Source of the DNA: an uncultured Aquimarina sp.
GTDB taxonomy: Bacteria > Bacteroidota > Bacteroidia > Flavobacteriales > Flavobacteriaceae
NCBI GenBank assembly: GCA_947493035.1
Contig: CANLOW010000001.1
Span: 558,001 to 622,000, forward strand
DNA: 64,000 bases
Reading direction: 5' to 3'
Shown here: piece by piece, positions 31,697-41,523 of the stretch
Numbering within the stretch: position 1 is the stretch's first letter
Layout: each line of letters opens with the position of its first letter
Translations under genes and position numbers: made by a program
The notes under the pieces: generated by a model
Seen by the model: the letters and a program-made list of their open reading frames with translations, nothing else
Databases searched by the model: none
What the model was told of the DNA's origin: nothing

Positions 31697-32698
31697 TTAG
31701 TTAGAATTATAAGCCCATTTCAAATAAATAGACCCCCACGTAAAGCCACCTCCAAAAGAAGCAAATACAATAGTATCTCCTTTTTTGAATTGCTTTTCAA
31801 AGTCAAACAGCACCAAAGGAATGGTTGCTGAAGTTGTATTTCCGTATTTTTCTATGTTTACAAGAATCTTATTCTCGTCTTTTAATCCCATTCGATTAGC
31901 TGTAGCATCGATGATCCTTTTGTTTGCTTGATGAGAAACTAGCCAATCTACATCTTCATTATTAAGATCATTACGTTTCATCACATTAACACAAGCATCT
32001 GCCATACTAGAAACGGCATATTTAAATACTGTTTTCCCGTCTTGCTTAATAAAATGTTGTTTGTTTTCTACGGTATCATGAGTAGCAGGGTTTAAAGAAC
32101 CACCTGCTTCGATACGCAAAAAATTACGACCAACACCATCGCTTCTAAGATATTCATCTTGAAGTCCAAGCCCTTCATCATTAGGCTCGAATAATGCAGC
32201 ACCGGCTCCATCACCAAAAATGATACAAGTAGTACGATCTGTATAATCGACAATAGAAGACATTTTATCAGCACCTATTACCAAGACCTTCTTATACCTA
32301 CCCGATTCTATATAACTCGCGGCTGTAGACATTCCGTACAAAAAGCTCGAACATGCAGCAGCTAAGTCATATCCAAAAGCATTTACTGCTCCTATCTCAG
32401 AAGCAACAAATGCTGCTGTTGCAGCTACAGACATATCCGGTGTAGCGGTTGCCACAATAATCATGTCTATCTCTTTAGGGTCTAAATCTCTTTTTCTAAG
32501 AATATCTTCAGCAGCTTTAATGGCCATATAAGAAGTACCCTTTGTATCGTCTTTTAGTATACGACGTTCTTTGATACCTGTACGAGAAGTGATCCACTCG
32601 TCATTAGTATCAACTAAAGTCTCTAGCTCTTTATTTGTTAGCTTATATTCGGGAACATAAGCACCCACAGCGGTTATAGCAGCTGTAATTTTTGTCAT
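31697..32698 (-). CDS. fabH: 3-oxoacyl-ACP synthase III
   Basis: Starts fatty-acid chains by condensing acyl-CoA with malonyl-ACP. Thiolase-fold protein of 333 residues. Motifs: 'NDEWITSRTGIKERRIL', Cys nucleophile in 'DLAAACSSFLYGM' (about 114), His in 'VSHQANKRIIDA' (about 255) and Asn in 'EKYGNTTSATIPL' (about 286). First gene of fabH-accB-accC; it has its own promoter, after a terminator that ends rpmF transcription. plsX, often between rpmF and fabH, is absent here. Confidence 0.95.
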   Translation of the reverse strand: MTKITAAITAVGAYVPEYKLTNKELETLVDTNDEWITSRTGIKERRILKDDTKGTSYMAIKAAEDILRKRDLDPKEIDMIIVATATPDMSVAATAAFVASEIGAVNAFGYDLAAACSSFLYGMSTAASYIESGRYKKVLVIGADKMSSIVDYTDRTTCIIFGDGAGAALFEPNDEGLGLQDEYLRSDGVGRNFLRIEAGGSLNPATHDTVENKQHFIKQDGKTVFKYAVSSMADACVNVMKRNDLNNEDVDWLVSHQANKRIIDATANRMGLKDENKILVNIEKYGNTTSATIPLVLFDFEKQFKKGDTIVFASFGGGFTWGSIYLKWAYNSN

Positions 32699-32735
32699 AA
32701 CAGTAGGTTAACTTTTTGTCTTAAAACCTTAACAC

Positions 32736-32768
32736 CAAAACTATGTAGTTTTGACCGATTTTACACAA
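32736..32768 (-). promoter_or_regulatory. Promoter of the fabH-accB-accC operon
   Basis: On the minus strand, TTG (32768-32766), 22 bases, then TAGTTTTG (32743-32736): within the TTG-N17-23-TAnnTTTG consensus. It lies between the rpmF terminator and the fabH ATG. Confidence 0.6.
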
Positions 32769-32815
32769 ATTTTGCGCAAATTAAGTCGATTTTGTGTCAA
32801 TTTCAACAAAAATCA

Positions 32816-32845
32816 ATAAAAAAACGCACCAATTGGTGCGTTTTT
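32816..32845 (-). terminator. Terminator of the DUF177-rpmF operon
   Basis: Perfect 26-base palindrome (32820-32845) with A-run and T-run flanks and core GCACCAATTGGTGC. It lies 67 bases past the rpmF stop and separates rpmF from fabH. Confidence 0.85.
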
Positions 32846-32911
32846 CGATATGATGTTATGCATGCCTAGTAAATGTATATTCTAGACAACATTCCTATTT
32901 TTTCGATAAAA

Positions 32912-33112
32912 TTATGCTTCAGCTACTTCTGAAGTATTATCTATTAATACGTTTCCTCTGTAATATAATTTTCCTTCATGCCAGTGAGCTCTATGGTATA
33001 AATGAGATTCACCAGTTGTTGGATCAGTTGCTATTTGCGGAACAGTTGCTTTGTAGTGTGTTCTTCTTTTATCTCTTCTAGTTTTGGAGATTTTTCTTTT
33101 AGGATGTGCCAT
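32912..33112 (-). CDS. rpmF: Ribosomal protein bL32
   Basis: Small 50S protein, 66 residues. The N terminus '[20 protein letters not shown]' is the L32 basic tail. The zinc-ribbon Cys residues of some L32 proteins are absent ('[20 protein letters not shown]'), which makes this a C-minus, zinc-independent form, the usual state in Bacteroidota. It follows the DUF177 gene by 15 bases, the classic yceD-rpmF arrangement. Confidence 0.95.
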   Translation of the reverse strand: MAHPKRKISKTRRDKRRTHYKATVPQIATDPTTGESHLYHRAHWHEGKLYYRGNVLIDNTSEVAEA

Positions 33113-33127
33113 AACTACGTTTTTATC

Positions 33128-33661
33128 TTAATCGTTAAGTAGATTCTTTAATTTATTCCAACGAGGATCAATTTCTTTTTCCTCTTTGTTTTCTTTTTGT
33201 TTTGGTGCTAATTCTTCTAATTTATCTAAAATTTCCGAATCAAGGGTACCATCTTCAATCCCTGGATGTACTCGTTTTGATGGAACTGCCAACACAATTG
33301 CCTCATAAATATATTGAGCTATATTTAACTCATAATCTCCGTGAGGAATGACTAACAATTCTTCGTTTTCGTCATTGAATTCGGAACCAAATTTTACTAC
33401 CAAATGCAACTCATTATCAATTGGCAGGTCAAACGGTTCTGTGCTAATATCACAATCTACATTGACTTTACCTTTAATATCAAAGGTTAGATCAAATAGT
33501 GTAGATTTTTTTTCAAACTTTAAATCTACATGAACATCAGCTTCGTTGAATTCATCAAACTCAAATATCTCCAAGAACGTATTATCAACTTTATATGTAA
33601 ACTGATGACTCCCAATTTTCAAACCGACAAATTGAATGTCGAATTCTTTTAATGCTTTCAT
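33128..33661 (-). CDS. DUF177 (YceD/Duf177) family protein, 23S rRNA accumulation factor type
   Basis: Family linked to 23S rRNA accumulation and always found next to rpmF in bacteria and plastids. Has the conserved beta-rich core with 'VNVDCDISTEPFDLPIDNELHLVVKFG' (about 60-90) and the acidic 'DYELNIAQYIYEAIVLAVPSKRVHP' segment. The 177-residue protein ends in a charged KEE-rich tail. Operon with rpmF. Confidence 0.9.
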   Translation of the reverse strand: MKALKEFDIQFVGLKIGSHQFTYKVDNTFLEIFEFDEFNEADVHVDLKFEKKSTLFDLTFDIKGKVNVDCDISTEPFDLPIDNELHLVVKFGSEFNDENEELLVIPHGDYELNIAQYIYEAIVLAVPSKRVHPGIEDGTLDSEILDKLEELAPKQKENKEEKEIDPRWNKLKNLLND

Positions 33662-33689
33662 ATTAACTCAGTTTAATCTAAAGCGGGTG

Positions 33690-33697
33690 CAAATGTA
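33690..33697 (-). promoter_or_regulatory. -7 element upstream of DUF177-rpmF
   Basis: Minus-strand TACATTTG at 33697-33690, 28 bases before the ATG. No TTG partner at 17-23 bases. Confidence 0.4.
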
Positions 33698-33784
33698 ATT
33701 ATTTTTTTATTTACCTCATTGAAATAAGACTAATTTTTTAGATATCAAAATGATTATTCGATATTCTATACCAAAGTTATCATT

Positions 33785-34843
33785 CTAAGAACGATCAAAT
33801 CCTTTCTTTTTAACTGACTTTAAAGGATTTTCTGTTAGCTTTTGATAAGTGTCTCTATGGTTATAAATTTCAATAGCTGCATACACTGCTTCTCTAAAAG
33901 ATTCATGATTTGCCTCGCCTTTACCCGCTATTTCAAAAGCCGTACCATGATCTGGAGAAGTACGAACATGCGATAAGCCTGCTGTGTAATTAACCCCTTT
34001 ACCGAAAGATAAGGTTTTAAATGGAATTAACCCTTGATCGTGATACGTCGCAACTACGGCATCAAACTGTTTATAGCTTTCCGATCCAAAAAAACTATCT
34101 GCTGCATAAGGCCCAAAAACAAGTTTTCCTGCTTCTTTCAATTTTTGTAATGTTGGCCTTAATATTTCATCATCCTCTTTACCAATAACCCCATTGTCTC
34201 CCGTATGTGGATTGATTCCTAATACAGCAATTTTAGGTTTAGAAATACCGAAGTCTTTAATTAAAGACTGATTAATCGTATTTATCTTTTGACTTATTAA
34301 ACCTGGCGTTAAATGTTTTACCACTTCAGGAAGAGCCACATGATCGGTAAACAAACCTACTTTAAGCTCGTCTGTCACCATAAACATTAAACTATCTCCT
34401 TCTAATTCTTGATTTAAATAATCCGTATGCCCAGGGAACTTAAATTCTTCTGATTGAATTGTTGCTTTATGAATAGGCGCTGTTACCAAAGCATCTATTT
34501 TATTTTCTTTTAAAGCCTCTGTTGCTGCTTTAAGGCTTTTAAAAGCATATGCACCAACTTCATTACTTTCCGTTCCAAATTCAATCTTAACAGCTTCTTC
34601 CCATACATTAATGACATTCAGCTTACCTTCTTCAATTTTGTCTAACGAAGCTACTTGATAAACACTTGTTTTTAGGCGTAACTGCTTTTTGATGAAATTC
34701 ATCAATTTGCCATTAGCAAACACTACAGGTGTACAGAAATCAAACATACGAGTATCCTGAAATGTTTTTAAAATCACCTCAGCACCTATTCCATTTAATT
34801 CACCAACTGATATTCCTAATATAACTTTCTTTGATTCGCTCAT
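33785..34843 (-). CDS. pdxA: 4-hydroxythreonine-4-phosphate dehydrogenase (pyridoxal phosphate synthesis)
   Basis: NAD-dependent dehydrogenase of the DXP-dependent vitamin B6 route. Family features: N-terminal 'ILGISVGELNGIGAEVILKT' (a variant of GDPaGIGpEi), 'VTAPIHKATI', metal-ligand His in 'PGHTDYLNQEL' (about 138), 'LGINPHTGDNGVIGKED' (about 212-228), 'YHDQGLIPFKTLSFGKGVNYTAGL' (about 270) and 'RTSPDHGTAFEIAGKG'. Length 352 is slightly above the usual 330. Divergent from riboflavin synthase. Confidence 0.93.
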   Translation of the reverse strand: MSESKKVILGISVGELNGIGAEVILKTFQDTRMFDFCTPVVFANGKLMNFIKKQLRLKTSVYQVASLDKIEEGKLNVINVWEEAVKIEFGTESNEVGAYAFKSLKAATEALKENKIDALVTAPIHKATIQSEEFKFPGHTDYLNQELEGDSLMFMVTDELKVGLFTDHVALPEVVKHLTPGLISQKINTINQSLIKDFGISKPKIAVLGINPHTGDNGVIGKEDDEILRPTLQKLKEAGKLVFGPYAADSFFGSESYKQFDAVVATYHDQGLIPFKTLSFGKGVNYTAGLSHVRTSPDHGTAFEIAGKGEANHESFREAVYAAIEIYNHRDTYQKLTENPLKSVKKKGFDRS

Positions 34844-34932
34844 TTTCTTCCGTTCTCATTTATGAGTTTGATATGCTCCTGATTAGACAGCTTCAATATT
34901 TATGTAAACCTTAACAACATTTAAAGAACTCT

Positions 34933-34967
34933 TGTACTAAATACCTGAATTTTGTAACTATTTTTGT
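34933..34967 (+). promoter_or_regulatory. Possible promoter of riboflavin synthase
   Basis: TTG (34933-34935), 24 bases, TATTTTTG (34960-34967). The spacer is one longer than the usual range. No FMN riboswitch-like conserved core was recognised in the 188-base leader region. Confidence 0.4.
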
Positions 34968-35031
34968 AGCTACATTTTTAAAATGCACTGTCCATCTTAC
35001 GGACATCAAAGTTAATTAATTATAGTGGCTT

Positions 35032-35625
35032 ATGTTTACAGGTATTGTTGAAACTTTAGGAGAGGTAACCAAATTAACCAAGGAAAACGAAAATCTTCAC
35101 ATTTCTGTAAAAAGTGATTTTACTTCAGAATTAAAAATAGATCAAAGTGTTGCTCATAATGGAGTTTGCTTGACTGTAGTTGCTATTGATAATGACACCT
35201 ATACCGTAACAGCCATAAAAGAAACTTTAAATAAAACTAATATAGGCACTTTAAGAAAAGGAGAAACCGTAAACTTAGAACGTGGTATGCAGCTGGGCGC
35301 TCGCTTAGACGGTCATATTGTACAAGGCCATGTAGATCAAACAGGGGTTTGCACAGGAATCTCAGAACAAGATGGAAGCTGGCAATTTGATTTTGAATAC
35401 GACCCAAGTATTAACAATATTACGATTGAAAAAGGATCTATCACTGTCAATGGAACCAGCCTTACAGTGGTTAATAGTAAAAGAAATGGATTTAGTGTTT
35501 GCATTATCCCTTACACTTACGAAAACACCATTTTTAAGAATTTAAAAACAGGAGATACTGTTAATCTAGAATTTGATGTGATTGGAAAATACGTGTCACG
35601 ATTGGCTGAGTTTGGGTTGAAGTAA
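35032..35625 (+). CDS. ribE: Riboflavin synthase, alpha chain
   Basis: Forms riboflavin from two lumazine molecules. Two homologous barrel domains: N-terminal 'FTGIVETLGEVTKL...HNGVCLTVVAIDND' and C-terminal 'LDGHIVQGHVDQTGVCTG...SITVNGTSLTVVNSKRNGFSV'. The internal repeat 'NGVCLTVV / NGTSLTVV' is diagnostic. Length 197 residues. Standalone here, away from other rib genes; some databases call it ribC. Confidence 0.95.
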   Translation: MFTGIVETLGEVTKLTKENENLHISVKSDFTSELKIDQSVAHNGVCLTVVAIDNDTYTVTAIKETLNKTNIGTLRKGETVNLERGMQLGARLDGHIVQGHVDQTGVCTGISEQDGSWQFDFEYDPSINNITIEKGSITVNGTSLTVVNSKRNGFSVCIIPYTYENTIFKNLKTGDTVNLEFDVIGKYVSRLAEFGLK

Positions 35626-35638
35626 TTTCTCACAAGGT

Positions 35639-36819
35639 TTACTCATTGGATATTATTTCATTTTTCTTATACCCAAAATTATCTCTTTCACGTATACGAT
35701 CTATAAACTCTTGTTGCTCTTTGGTGAGTTTTAGTACTTGTTGACTTTCCCAAAAATCAGCGTCATAGGGTAATGAAATATCCATAAGCTTTGTTTTCCC
35801 ACCTACGTTTGGCTGAATTTCTTCAGTAATAAAAGGGGCGATAAAAACAACTTGAACCTCATACTCATAGACTTGTTTTTTCTGTTTTTTTCTTCCAAAT
35901 GAAAATGCTTCAGAAACAACGCCTGTTTTTGGGTATTTACGCTGAGTGATCTCATCAATCTGATATGTATTTTTACGATGAAGTCGCGCAGGAATATATT
36001 CCTCATTTTTAAATTTAGACACTGGAATTATGGATCGACAATACTCCATAAGATGTTCATTTTCTAGATCGATATGGAAAAGTCCTTCTTTTTTTTGCTT
36101 TTCCTTTTTTGATTTGGAACTACTGGAAAACAATATCTCTTTAGTATCTCCATATATAATACCCTGATCATCAAACACCTTATTTTTAGATTTATATTTA
36201 ATTGTCATTGGAGCCCATAGGATTCCTACCATTGAAGGGATCGTTGCATTGTAAAAAGCATGTGTCTTTACACCATAGGTACGTGTTTGCTCTACTTCTA
36301 CTGCTGTCCAATTTTGGGGATCCCACCTGATCTTACTAGATGATTTATGCTTTTCAGCATCGAAATGCATTTTCCCTTTGAAATCGGCAAGAGTTACAAT
36401 TTCGCCATTTCTTTTCCCCACAAATCGTAAAAAAACCGATGTGTAAATGTGGTTCCAAAAACTTCTACCCAATGATTTTCTAAAGCGGTGTCAATCCATT
36501 GAGAATCACTCTTCACCTCTACTTCTCCTAAATTAGATTCTAAAGGTTCTAAAAGAATAACGTCCTCGTCTTTTAAACGCGTGATAGAATTCTTATATTT
36601 TTTATAGCCTAGTAAATTAAAATTAAGAGAGTCTAAATTCGTAATGATTTCAAATTGACCTTCGGCATTTTTAGTAACATAATGGTTTTTTTTATAAACA
36701 TCTACATATGCTAATGGCTCTTTAGTTACTTTATCAAATACTGTTTTTTCTAGACTAAAAGTTTGAGCTATACTGGCATGGTAAATCAACACCAAAAAAA
36801 ATATTCCTAGATTTTTCAT
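35639..36819 (-). pseudogene. Carboxypeptidase-like regulatory domain protein, frameshifted (tandem paralogue of the next gene)
   Basis: Two overlapping frames together give one protein matching the intact neighbour (36898-38091). The N-terminal part (36819 to about 36430) has signal peptide MKNLGIFFLVLIYHASIAQ and the peptidase-associated beta-sandwich ('LAYVDVYKKNHYVTKNAEGQ'). It reads into 'FTHRFFYDLWG' and stops at 36394. The other frame continues as 'FLRFVGKRNGEIVTLADF' to the stop at 35639. The neighbour reads 'FTHRFFLRATERRNGEIV' at this point. One extra base in the A7 tract at 36429-36435 (T7 on the coding strand) would restore the frame. It may be a true pseudogene, a sequencing error or a slippage site. 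Function unknown. Confidence 0.8.
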
Positions 36820-36897
36820 AAAACAAGATTAACCGAAATCAATAGTTATAAAGCTTTATTCTCCAAAAAATTAACGCTAAATCTATTTTTTTGACAC

Positions 36898-38091
36898 TTA
36901 TTCATTTGAAATGATCTTATTGCGTCTGTACCCAAAGTCATCCTTATTACGAATTCGATAAATGAAATCTTGTTGTTCTTTAGTCAATTTCAATAATTGT
37001 TGCTTTTCCCAGAATGTAGCATCAAACGGAATATCTATATCTGTTAGATAAGCTGTTGATTTTATATTCCTATTCACCTTATCTTGTATAAAGTGATCAA
37101 GGAAAATCATTTGAACATCAAAGTCGAAAGTTTCTAACTCTTTTTTCTTCTTTCTTGCTTCGATTCCATACTTAAATGTCCCTGACTTAGGATACACTTT
37201 TCCGCTTTTATCATCAATCTTATATATGTTATGGCGACCAGAAATCACCTGACGGAACTTATAATTTAAAAATCGTTGAAAAGGAATTACTTCATATGTT
37301 TTAGAAGTAGAAGCCTTCCTATACTCCATCAAACGCTCATTTTCTAAATCAATATGAAAATGCCCTTTAAAATGCATCCGATCTTGAACAGAATCTTTAG
37401 TTTCAAATTTTATCTCTTTAACATCATCATATATTAACCCACTATCTTCAAAAGCTTTATCAGGCCCAAAAAAATTAATTGAAAAGGGTGCCCAAAGACA
37501 TTCAAATATTTTAGGCAATGATTGTTTGTGCATGATATGCGTTTTGACACCATACGAACGTTGTTGTTCTACCTCTATATCTGCAAGTTCATCGGCCTTA
37601 TAATGCCCATTCTTTTTACCTAATTTAAAGTGAGCCTTTCCTACTACATCTACTAGGGTGACAATCTCCCCATTTCGTCTTTCTGTTGCTCTAAGGAAAA
37701 AACGATGTGTAAAAGGCTTTGAAAACATTTCTTTATTATATGTTTTAAATGCAACTTCCATCCATTCATATATATCTCTTACATGAACCTCTTCTAAAGC
37801 TGCCATTTGAGGCTTTAAATAAATCGTATCTGAAGCTTTTTTAAATTCGGAAAGTTTTCCTTTCAGGGATTGATATCCTAACAGGTTAAAGTTTAAAGAA
37901 TCGATCGTTGTTAACATTTCGAATCGACCTTCGGTATTTGTTGTCACATAATTTTCAGAATTATAGACATCAACATATGAAAGCGGTTCTTTCATATCGT
38001 GATCCAATACGATCTTAGAAATGCTATATTCTTGCGCTGAAATCTTAAAAAATAATATGCATAGTGTCAGTATTAGTAAAGTCTTGTCCAT
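36898..38091 (-). CDS. Exported carboxypeptidase-like regulatory domain protein of unknown function
   Basis: The start is chosen at ATG 38091, giving signal peptide MDKTLLILTLCILFFKISAQ; the frame runs on upstream to 38151. A carboxypeptidase-like beta-sandwich (about 20-95, 'PLSYVDVYNSENYVTTNTEGRF') is followed by a long beta-rich domain (about 110-360) and ends 'LTKEQQDFIYRIRNKDDFGYRRNKIISNE'. It shares the ending 'NEIISNE/NKIISNE' and most of its length with the frameshifted gene downstream, so they are tandem duplicates. The same layout occurs in flavobacterial proteins of unknown function, without the TonB plug of receptors. Confidence 0.82.
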   Translation of the reverse strand: MDKTLLILTLCILFFKISAQEYSISKIVLDHDMKEPLSYVDVYNSENYVTTNTEGRFEMLTTIDSLNFNLLGYQSLKGKLSEFKKASDTIYLKPQMAALEEVHVRDIYEWMEVAFKTYNKEMFSKPFTHRFFLRATERRNGEIVTLVDVVGKAHFKLGKKNGHYKADELADIEVEQQRSYGVKTHIMHKQSLPKIFECLWAPFSINFFGPDKAFEDSGLIYDDVKEIKFETKDSVQDRMHFKGHFHIDLENERLMEYRKASTSKTYEVIPFQRFLNYKFRQVISGRHNIYKIDDKSGKVYPKSGTFKYGIEARKKKKELETFDFDVQMIFLDHFIQDKVNRNIKSTAYLTDIDIPFDATFWEKQQLLKLTKEQQDFIYRIRNKDDFGYRRNKIISNE

Positions 38092-38143
38092 AACACAATT
38101 ATATACATTCGCATAATACACTAACTGCAAGTTTCCAAATATG

Positions 38144-38593
38144 TTACACAACTTTTAATACTTCTATATGCTTCCCGTTAAAAGAAAAAAAATCATTTTC
38201 TCTTTTCCCAAACAACTGTTTTCCAATTGGGGATTGTAAGGAGATAGCGAAAATGGTTTCATCTCCGATATTTAACTGCCCTAAGGAAATTCCTAAATAA
38301 TAGATTCCTACATTGGTTACTACCAAGCTCCCTAATACTGCTGTTTCTTGTGTTTTTGTATATTCTATCTTAGCTAACAATCCTTCCATCTGCTGTAACT
38401 GTTGTAATTGCTGCCCTAATTTTTCCCTTTCTAGCTGTAACATAGCTCGTCCTGTTTCGTGCTTATCGCCCGCTGAACTTTTACTTTCACTACCTAACGA
38501 TTTTTGAACATCTGCTACCGCGTTGGTCAATTGATTTCGTTTTTCGATCAATAATTGCTGACAAGCTTTATGGGTATTGAATTTTAGGTTCAA
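38144..38593 (-). CDS. Small GreA C-terminal-like protein
   Basis: The 149-residue protein has a coiled-coil N-terminal part (about 10-75, 'LGQQLQQLQQMEGLLAKIEY') and a C-terminal GreA/FKBP-like fold ending in 'AISLQSPIGKQLFGKRENDFFSFNGKHIEVLKVV', which copies the GreA 'SPIGRALIGK..GD' pattern. The N-terminal acidic tip of true GreA is not evident, so RNA polymerase binding without transcript cleavage is possible. Such genes are sometimes misnamed 3-oxoacyl-ACP synthase. Divergent from addB. Confidence 0.78.
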   Translation of the reverse strand: MNLKFNTHKACQQLLIEKRNQLTNAVADVQKSLGSESKSSAGDKHETGRAMLQLEREKLGQQLQQLQQMEGLLAKIEYTKTQETAVLGSLVVTNVGIYYLGISLGQLNIGDETIFAISLQSPIGKQLFGKRENDFFSFNGKHIEVLKVV

Positions 38594-38793
38594 ACTATAA
38601 AATTTTAGGGAAGTTAATATTTTACTTGAGTATAAGCATTGGAAAACTCCATCTGCAATATGATGATAAATGCATAATACTCTTTTAAAATGGAAATTTA
38701 GAAATAGATTTTTAAATGTTAGATCATTATTAATAGATTTACAAATAGTCTTTTTAGAGACTCCTTACAATTTATGCTATCACAATAATAACT

Positions 38794-41523
38794 ATGCCCA
38801 CATTAATACAAAATCTTGCACAGCGTATAATTACTGAACATAAAGATTTCGAACACCTTAGTGTGGTGCTACCTAGTAAACGTGCTGTCGGTTTTCTTCG
38901 AAAAGAGTTAATACATGAATTATCTAAAACGAACAGCGTAGGGCTACTCCCGGCAATTATAGATATAGAACAATTTATCATTGATCTTTCTGGTCTTCAA
39001 CCTATAGATCCTACAGAAAGCATGCTACTTTTCTATAAAGCTTACTTGAGTGTCCCTGAAGAGCAATCCAAAAAGGATTTTGAAAGTTTTTCCAGTTGGG
39101 GGCAAACACTTTTGCAAGATTTTAATGAGATTGATCGTTATTTAGTAGATCACGACACCTTCTTTAATTATCTGTATTATATCAACGACCAAAAACATTG
39201 GTTTTTACAAGAAGAAAAGACCAGCTTAGTAGAAAACTACATTCATCTTTGGGAACAGTTGAAACATTATTACAAAGCCTTTGTCGATTTAATTTCAGCT
39301 AAAGGAGTTGGTTTTCAGGGGTTACAATATCGTAATGCGGCAAATGCTATCGAAGGCTATTTGGAGGAAGAACAACAACACCTTCTTTTTGCAGGGTTCA
39401 ATGCTTTAAATAATGCCGAACAACATATTATTAAGACTTGCATTAAAGCTAATCGTGGTAGCGTTATGTGGGATGCCGATGCTTATTTCTTAGACCAACA
39501 ATATCACGATGCTTCTCATTTTTTAAGGAAATATAAGCGACAATGGAAAATAGATAATCTATTTTCACGAGATGTACACACCTCTTATCAAACAGAGAAA
39601 TCAATCCATTTGACCGGTATTGCCAAAAACATTGGGCAAGTAAAATATGTGGGACAATTATTAAGCTCATTTTCGGAAGAAGCACTTCAAAACACTGCGG
39701 TTATACTTGCCAATGAAGAGTTACTTTTCCCGATGCTCAGTTCTATACCTTCTAATGTAAAAGAAGTTAATATTACAATGGGGCTACCTTTTTCTACTAT
39801 TCCTATTGTTAGTTTGGTACATCAATTAGTTGCTCTTCAAAAGAATGTAAAGCCTGAAGGGTTTTACTACAAAGAAGTAAACGGAATACTAGATCATTAT
39901 GTTATACAACAATTAATAGGTATTGATAAAAGTCGTTACTGGAAAGAAAAAATCATTGACAACAATTGGACTTATTTACCTTCTTCTACTTTCAAAGATG
40001 AAATTGTTCTAGCTAAAATATTTAACCCTACAGATACATTAATCGATTTCTTATCGGTATTACTTTTCATTTTTGAAAATGCTACCTCATCATTTGAAAA
40101 GGCTCTACAGAAAGAAAACACCAATCATTGTCAACGCATTTGGGAGGTTTTAGAAGATATTGGTAACATATTAGCATCTTACCCTGAGGTAATTACACTA
40201 AGAAGTTTTGAAGATTTGTTCAACCAAAAAATAAGTCAAGAACAAATAGACTTTATCGGGAACCCGCATAAAGGACTCCAAATCATGGGAGTACTAGAAT
40301 CTCGTTGTTTAGATTTTGAAACTGTCATCTTTGTAGGGGTTAATGAAGGAAATCTTCCCGCAGGAAAAAAAGGAACGTCATTTATCCCATACGACCTTAA
40401 AGTCAGTATGGATTTACCAACATACAAAGAAAAGGACGCTATTTTTGCCTATCATTTTTATCGCGCATTACAGCGCTGTAACACAGCTCACTTGATATAC
40501 AACACTGTGGTTGATGACATGAATGGGGGTGAAAAAAGTAGATTTATTCAACAGCTAGAACTGCTACCTCATCCTAATCATCATATTACAAAAAATATCG
40601 TCAGCATTGCACCTGCCGAACCTCTAGTCGAACTTTCGAGTATCCCAAAAGATACTTTTGTAATCGAAAAACTAAAAGATCTTTTCGCTTATGGAATATC
40701 GCCCTCTGCATTAGCAACGTATCTACGAAATCCTATTCAATTTTATGAACGTTACATTCTGGGTATAAAAGAAATAGATGAAGTAGAAGAAGAGGCTGCT
40801 GCAAATACACAAGGAACAGTCATTCATAATGTACTTGAAACCTTCTATACTCCATTCCTTAATAAAATCCTTGTAGCTGAAGACATCAAACATATGCTTA
40901 AACATGTTGATGAAGCAGTAACGAAAGAGTTTCATAAAGTATACGGGAAGAACAATGTAGATTCTGGACGTAACTTCATCATTATCCATGTTGCTAAAAC
41001 GTATTTAAAAAAATTCTTGCAAATGGAGCTGGAAAGTATTGAGAGAGGTGATGAAATTCAAATAGTAGCAATTGAAGGAAATTTTAACGCTTCGATTTCA
41101 GTACCGTCTGTCGATATTCCCGTTAAAATAAAAGGAAAAGTGGATCGTGTAGATCGACTCAATGGCACATTACGAGTGATCGATTACAAAACTGGAAAAG
41201 TAGAAGCTGGAAAATTGAAAATCCATGACTGGTCACTGTTACATACCGAAGAATCTTATAGTAAGGCATTACAACTATTGATGTACGCTTACATGTACCA
41301 GCAAATGTATCAACCAACAGAGCACCTAACCGCAGGGATTATTAGTTTTAAAAAATTAAATGAAGGAATACTTTGTTTTGGAACAAAAGATTCACCGAAA
41401 GCCAGAAAGGTAAACCTAGAAATAACTGCCAAAACTTTTGAAAGCTTTCTTGAAGCATTTCGCATTTTAATCACTGAAATCTACGATATCAACATCCCAT
41501 TTAGTAACGATGAAAATTCATAA
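38794..41523 (+). CDS. addB: AddB-like PD-(D/E)XK nuclease / inactive helicase partner of AddA
   Basis: Second subunit of a double-strand-break helicase-nuclease. The N terminus 'LSVVLPSKRAVGFLRKELI' lacks a Walker A, as in AddB. The C terminus is a PD-(D/E)XK nuclease: 'NTQGTVIHNVLETFY' (conserved His), 'VKIKGKVDRVDRLNGTLRVIDYKTGKVE' (Asp and DYK). The 'ATYLRNPIQFYERYIL' entry of the nuclease has Asn where Fe-S-type AddB has a Cys, so no Fe-S cluster is expected. Length 909. AddA is at 5289-8402 on the other strand. Overlaps the downstream hydrolase gene by 14 bases. Confidence 0.85.
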   Translation: MPTLIQNLAQRIITEHKDFEHLSVVLPSKRAVGFLRKELIHELSKTNSVGLLPAIIDIEQFIIDLSGLQPIDPTESMLLFYKAYLSVPEEQSKKDFESFSSWGQTLLQDFNEIDRYLVDHDTFFNYLYYINDQKHWFLQEEKTSLVENYIHLWEQLKHYYKAFVDLISAKGVGFQGLQYRNAANAIEGYLEEEQQHLLFAGFNALNNAEQHIIKTCIKANRGSVMWDADAYFLDQQYHDASHFLRKYKRQWKIDNLFSRDVHTSYQTEKSIHLTGIAKNIGQVKYVGQLLSSFSEEALQNTAVILANEELLFPMLSSIPSNVKEVNITMGLPFSTIPIVSLVHQLVALQKNVKPEGFYYKEVNGILDHYVIQQLIGIDKSRYWKEKIIDNNWTYLPSSTFKDEIVLAKIFNPTDTLIDFLSVLLFIFENATSSFEKALQKENTNHCQRIWEVLEDIGNILASYPEVITLRSFEDLFNQKISQEQIDFIGNPHKGLQIMGVLESRCLDFETVIFVGVNEGNLPAGKKGTSFIPYDLKVSMDLPTYKEKDAIFAYHFYRALQRCNTAHLIYNTVVDDMNGGEKSRFIQQLELLPHPNHHITKNIVSIAPAEPLVELSSIPKDTFVIEKLKDLFAYGISPSALATYLRNPIQFYERYILGIKEIDEVEEEAAANTQGTVIHNVLETFYTPFLNKILVAEDIKHMLKHVDEAVTKEFHKVYGKNNVDSGRNFIIIHVAKTYLKKFLQMELESIERGDEIQIVAIEGNFNASISVPSVDIPVKIKGKVDRVDRLNGTLRVIDYKTGKVEAGKLKIHDWSLLHTEESYSKALQLLMYAYMYQQMYQPTEHLTAGIISFKKLNEGILCFGTKDSPKARKVNLEITAKTFESFLEAFRILITEIYDINIPFSNDENS

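Noticed and set aside
34844..35031. FMN riboswitch before riboflavin synthase
   Set aside because: No conserved RFN-type core could be recognised, and the region is short.
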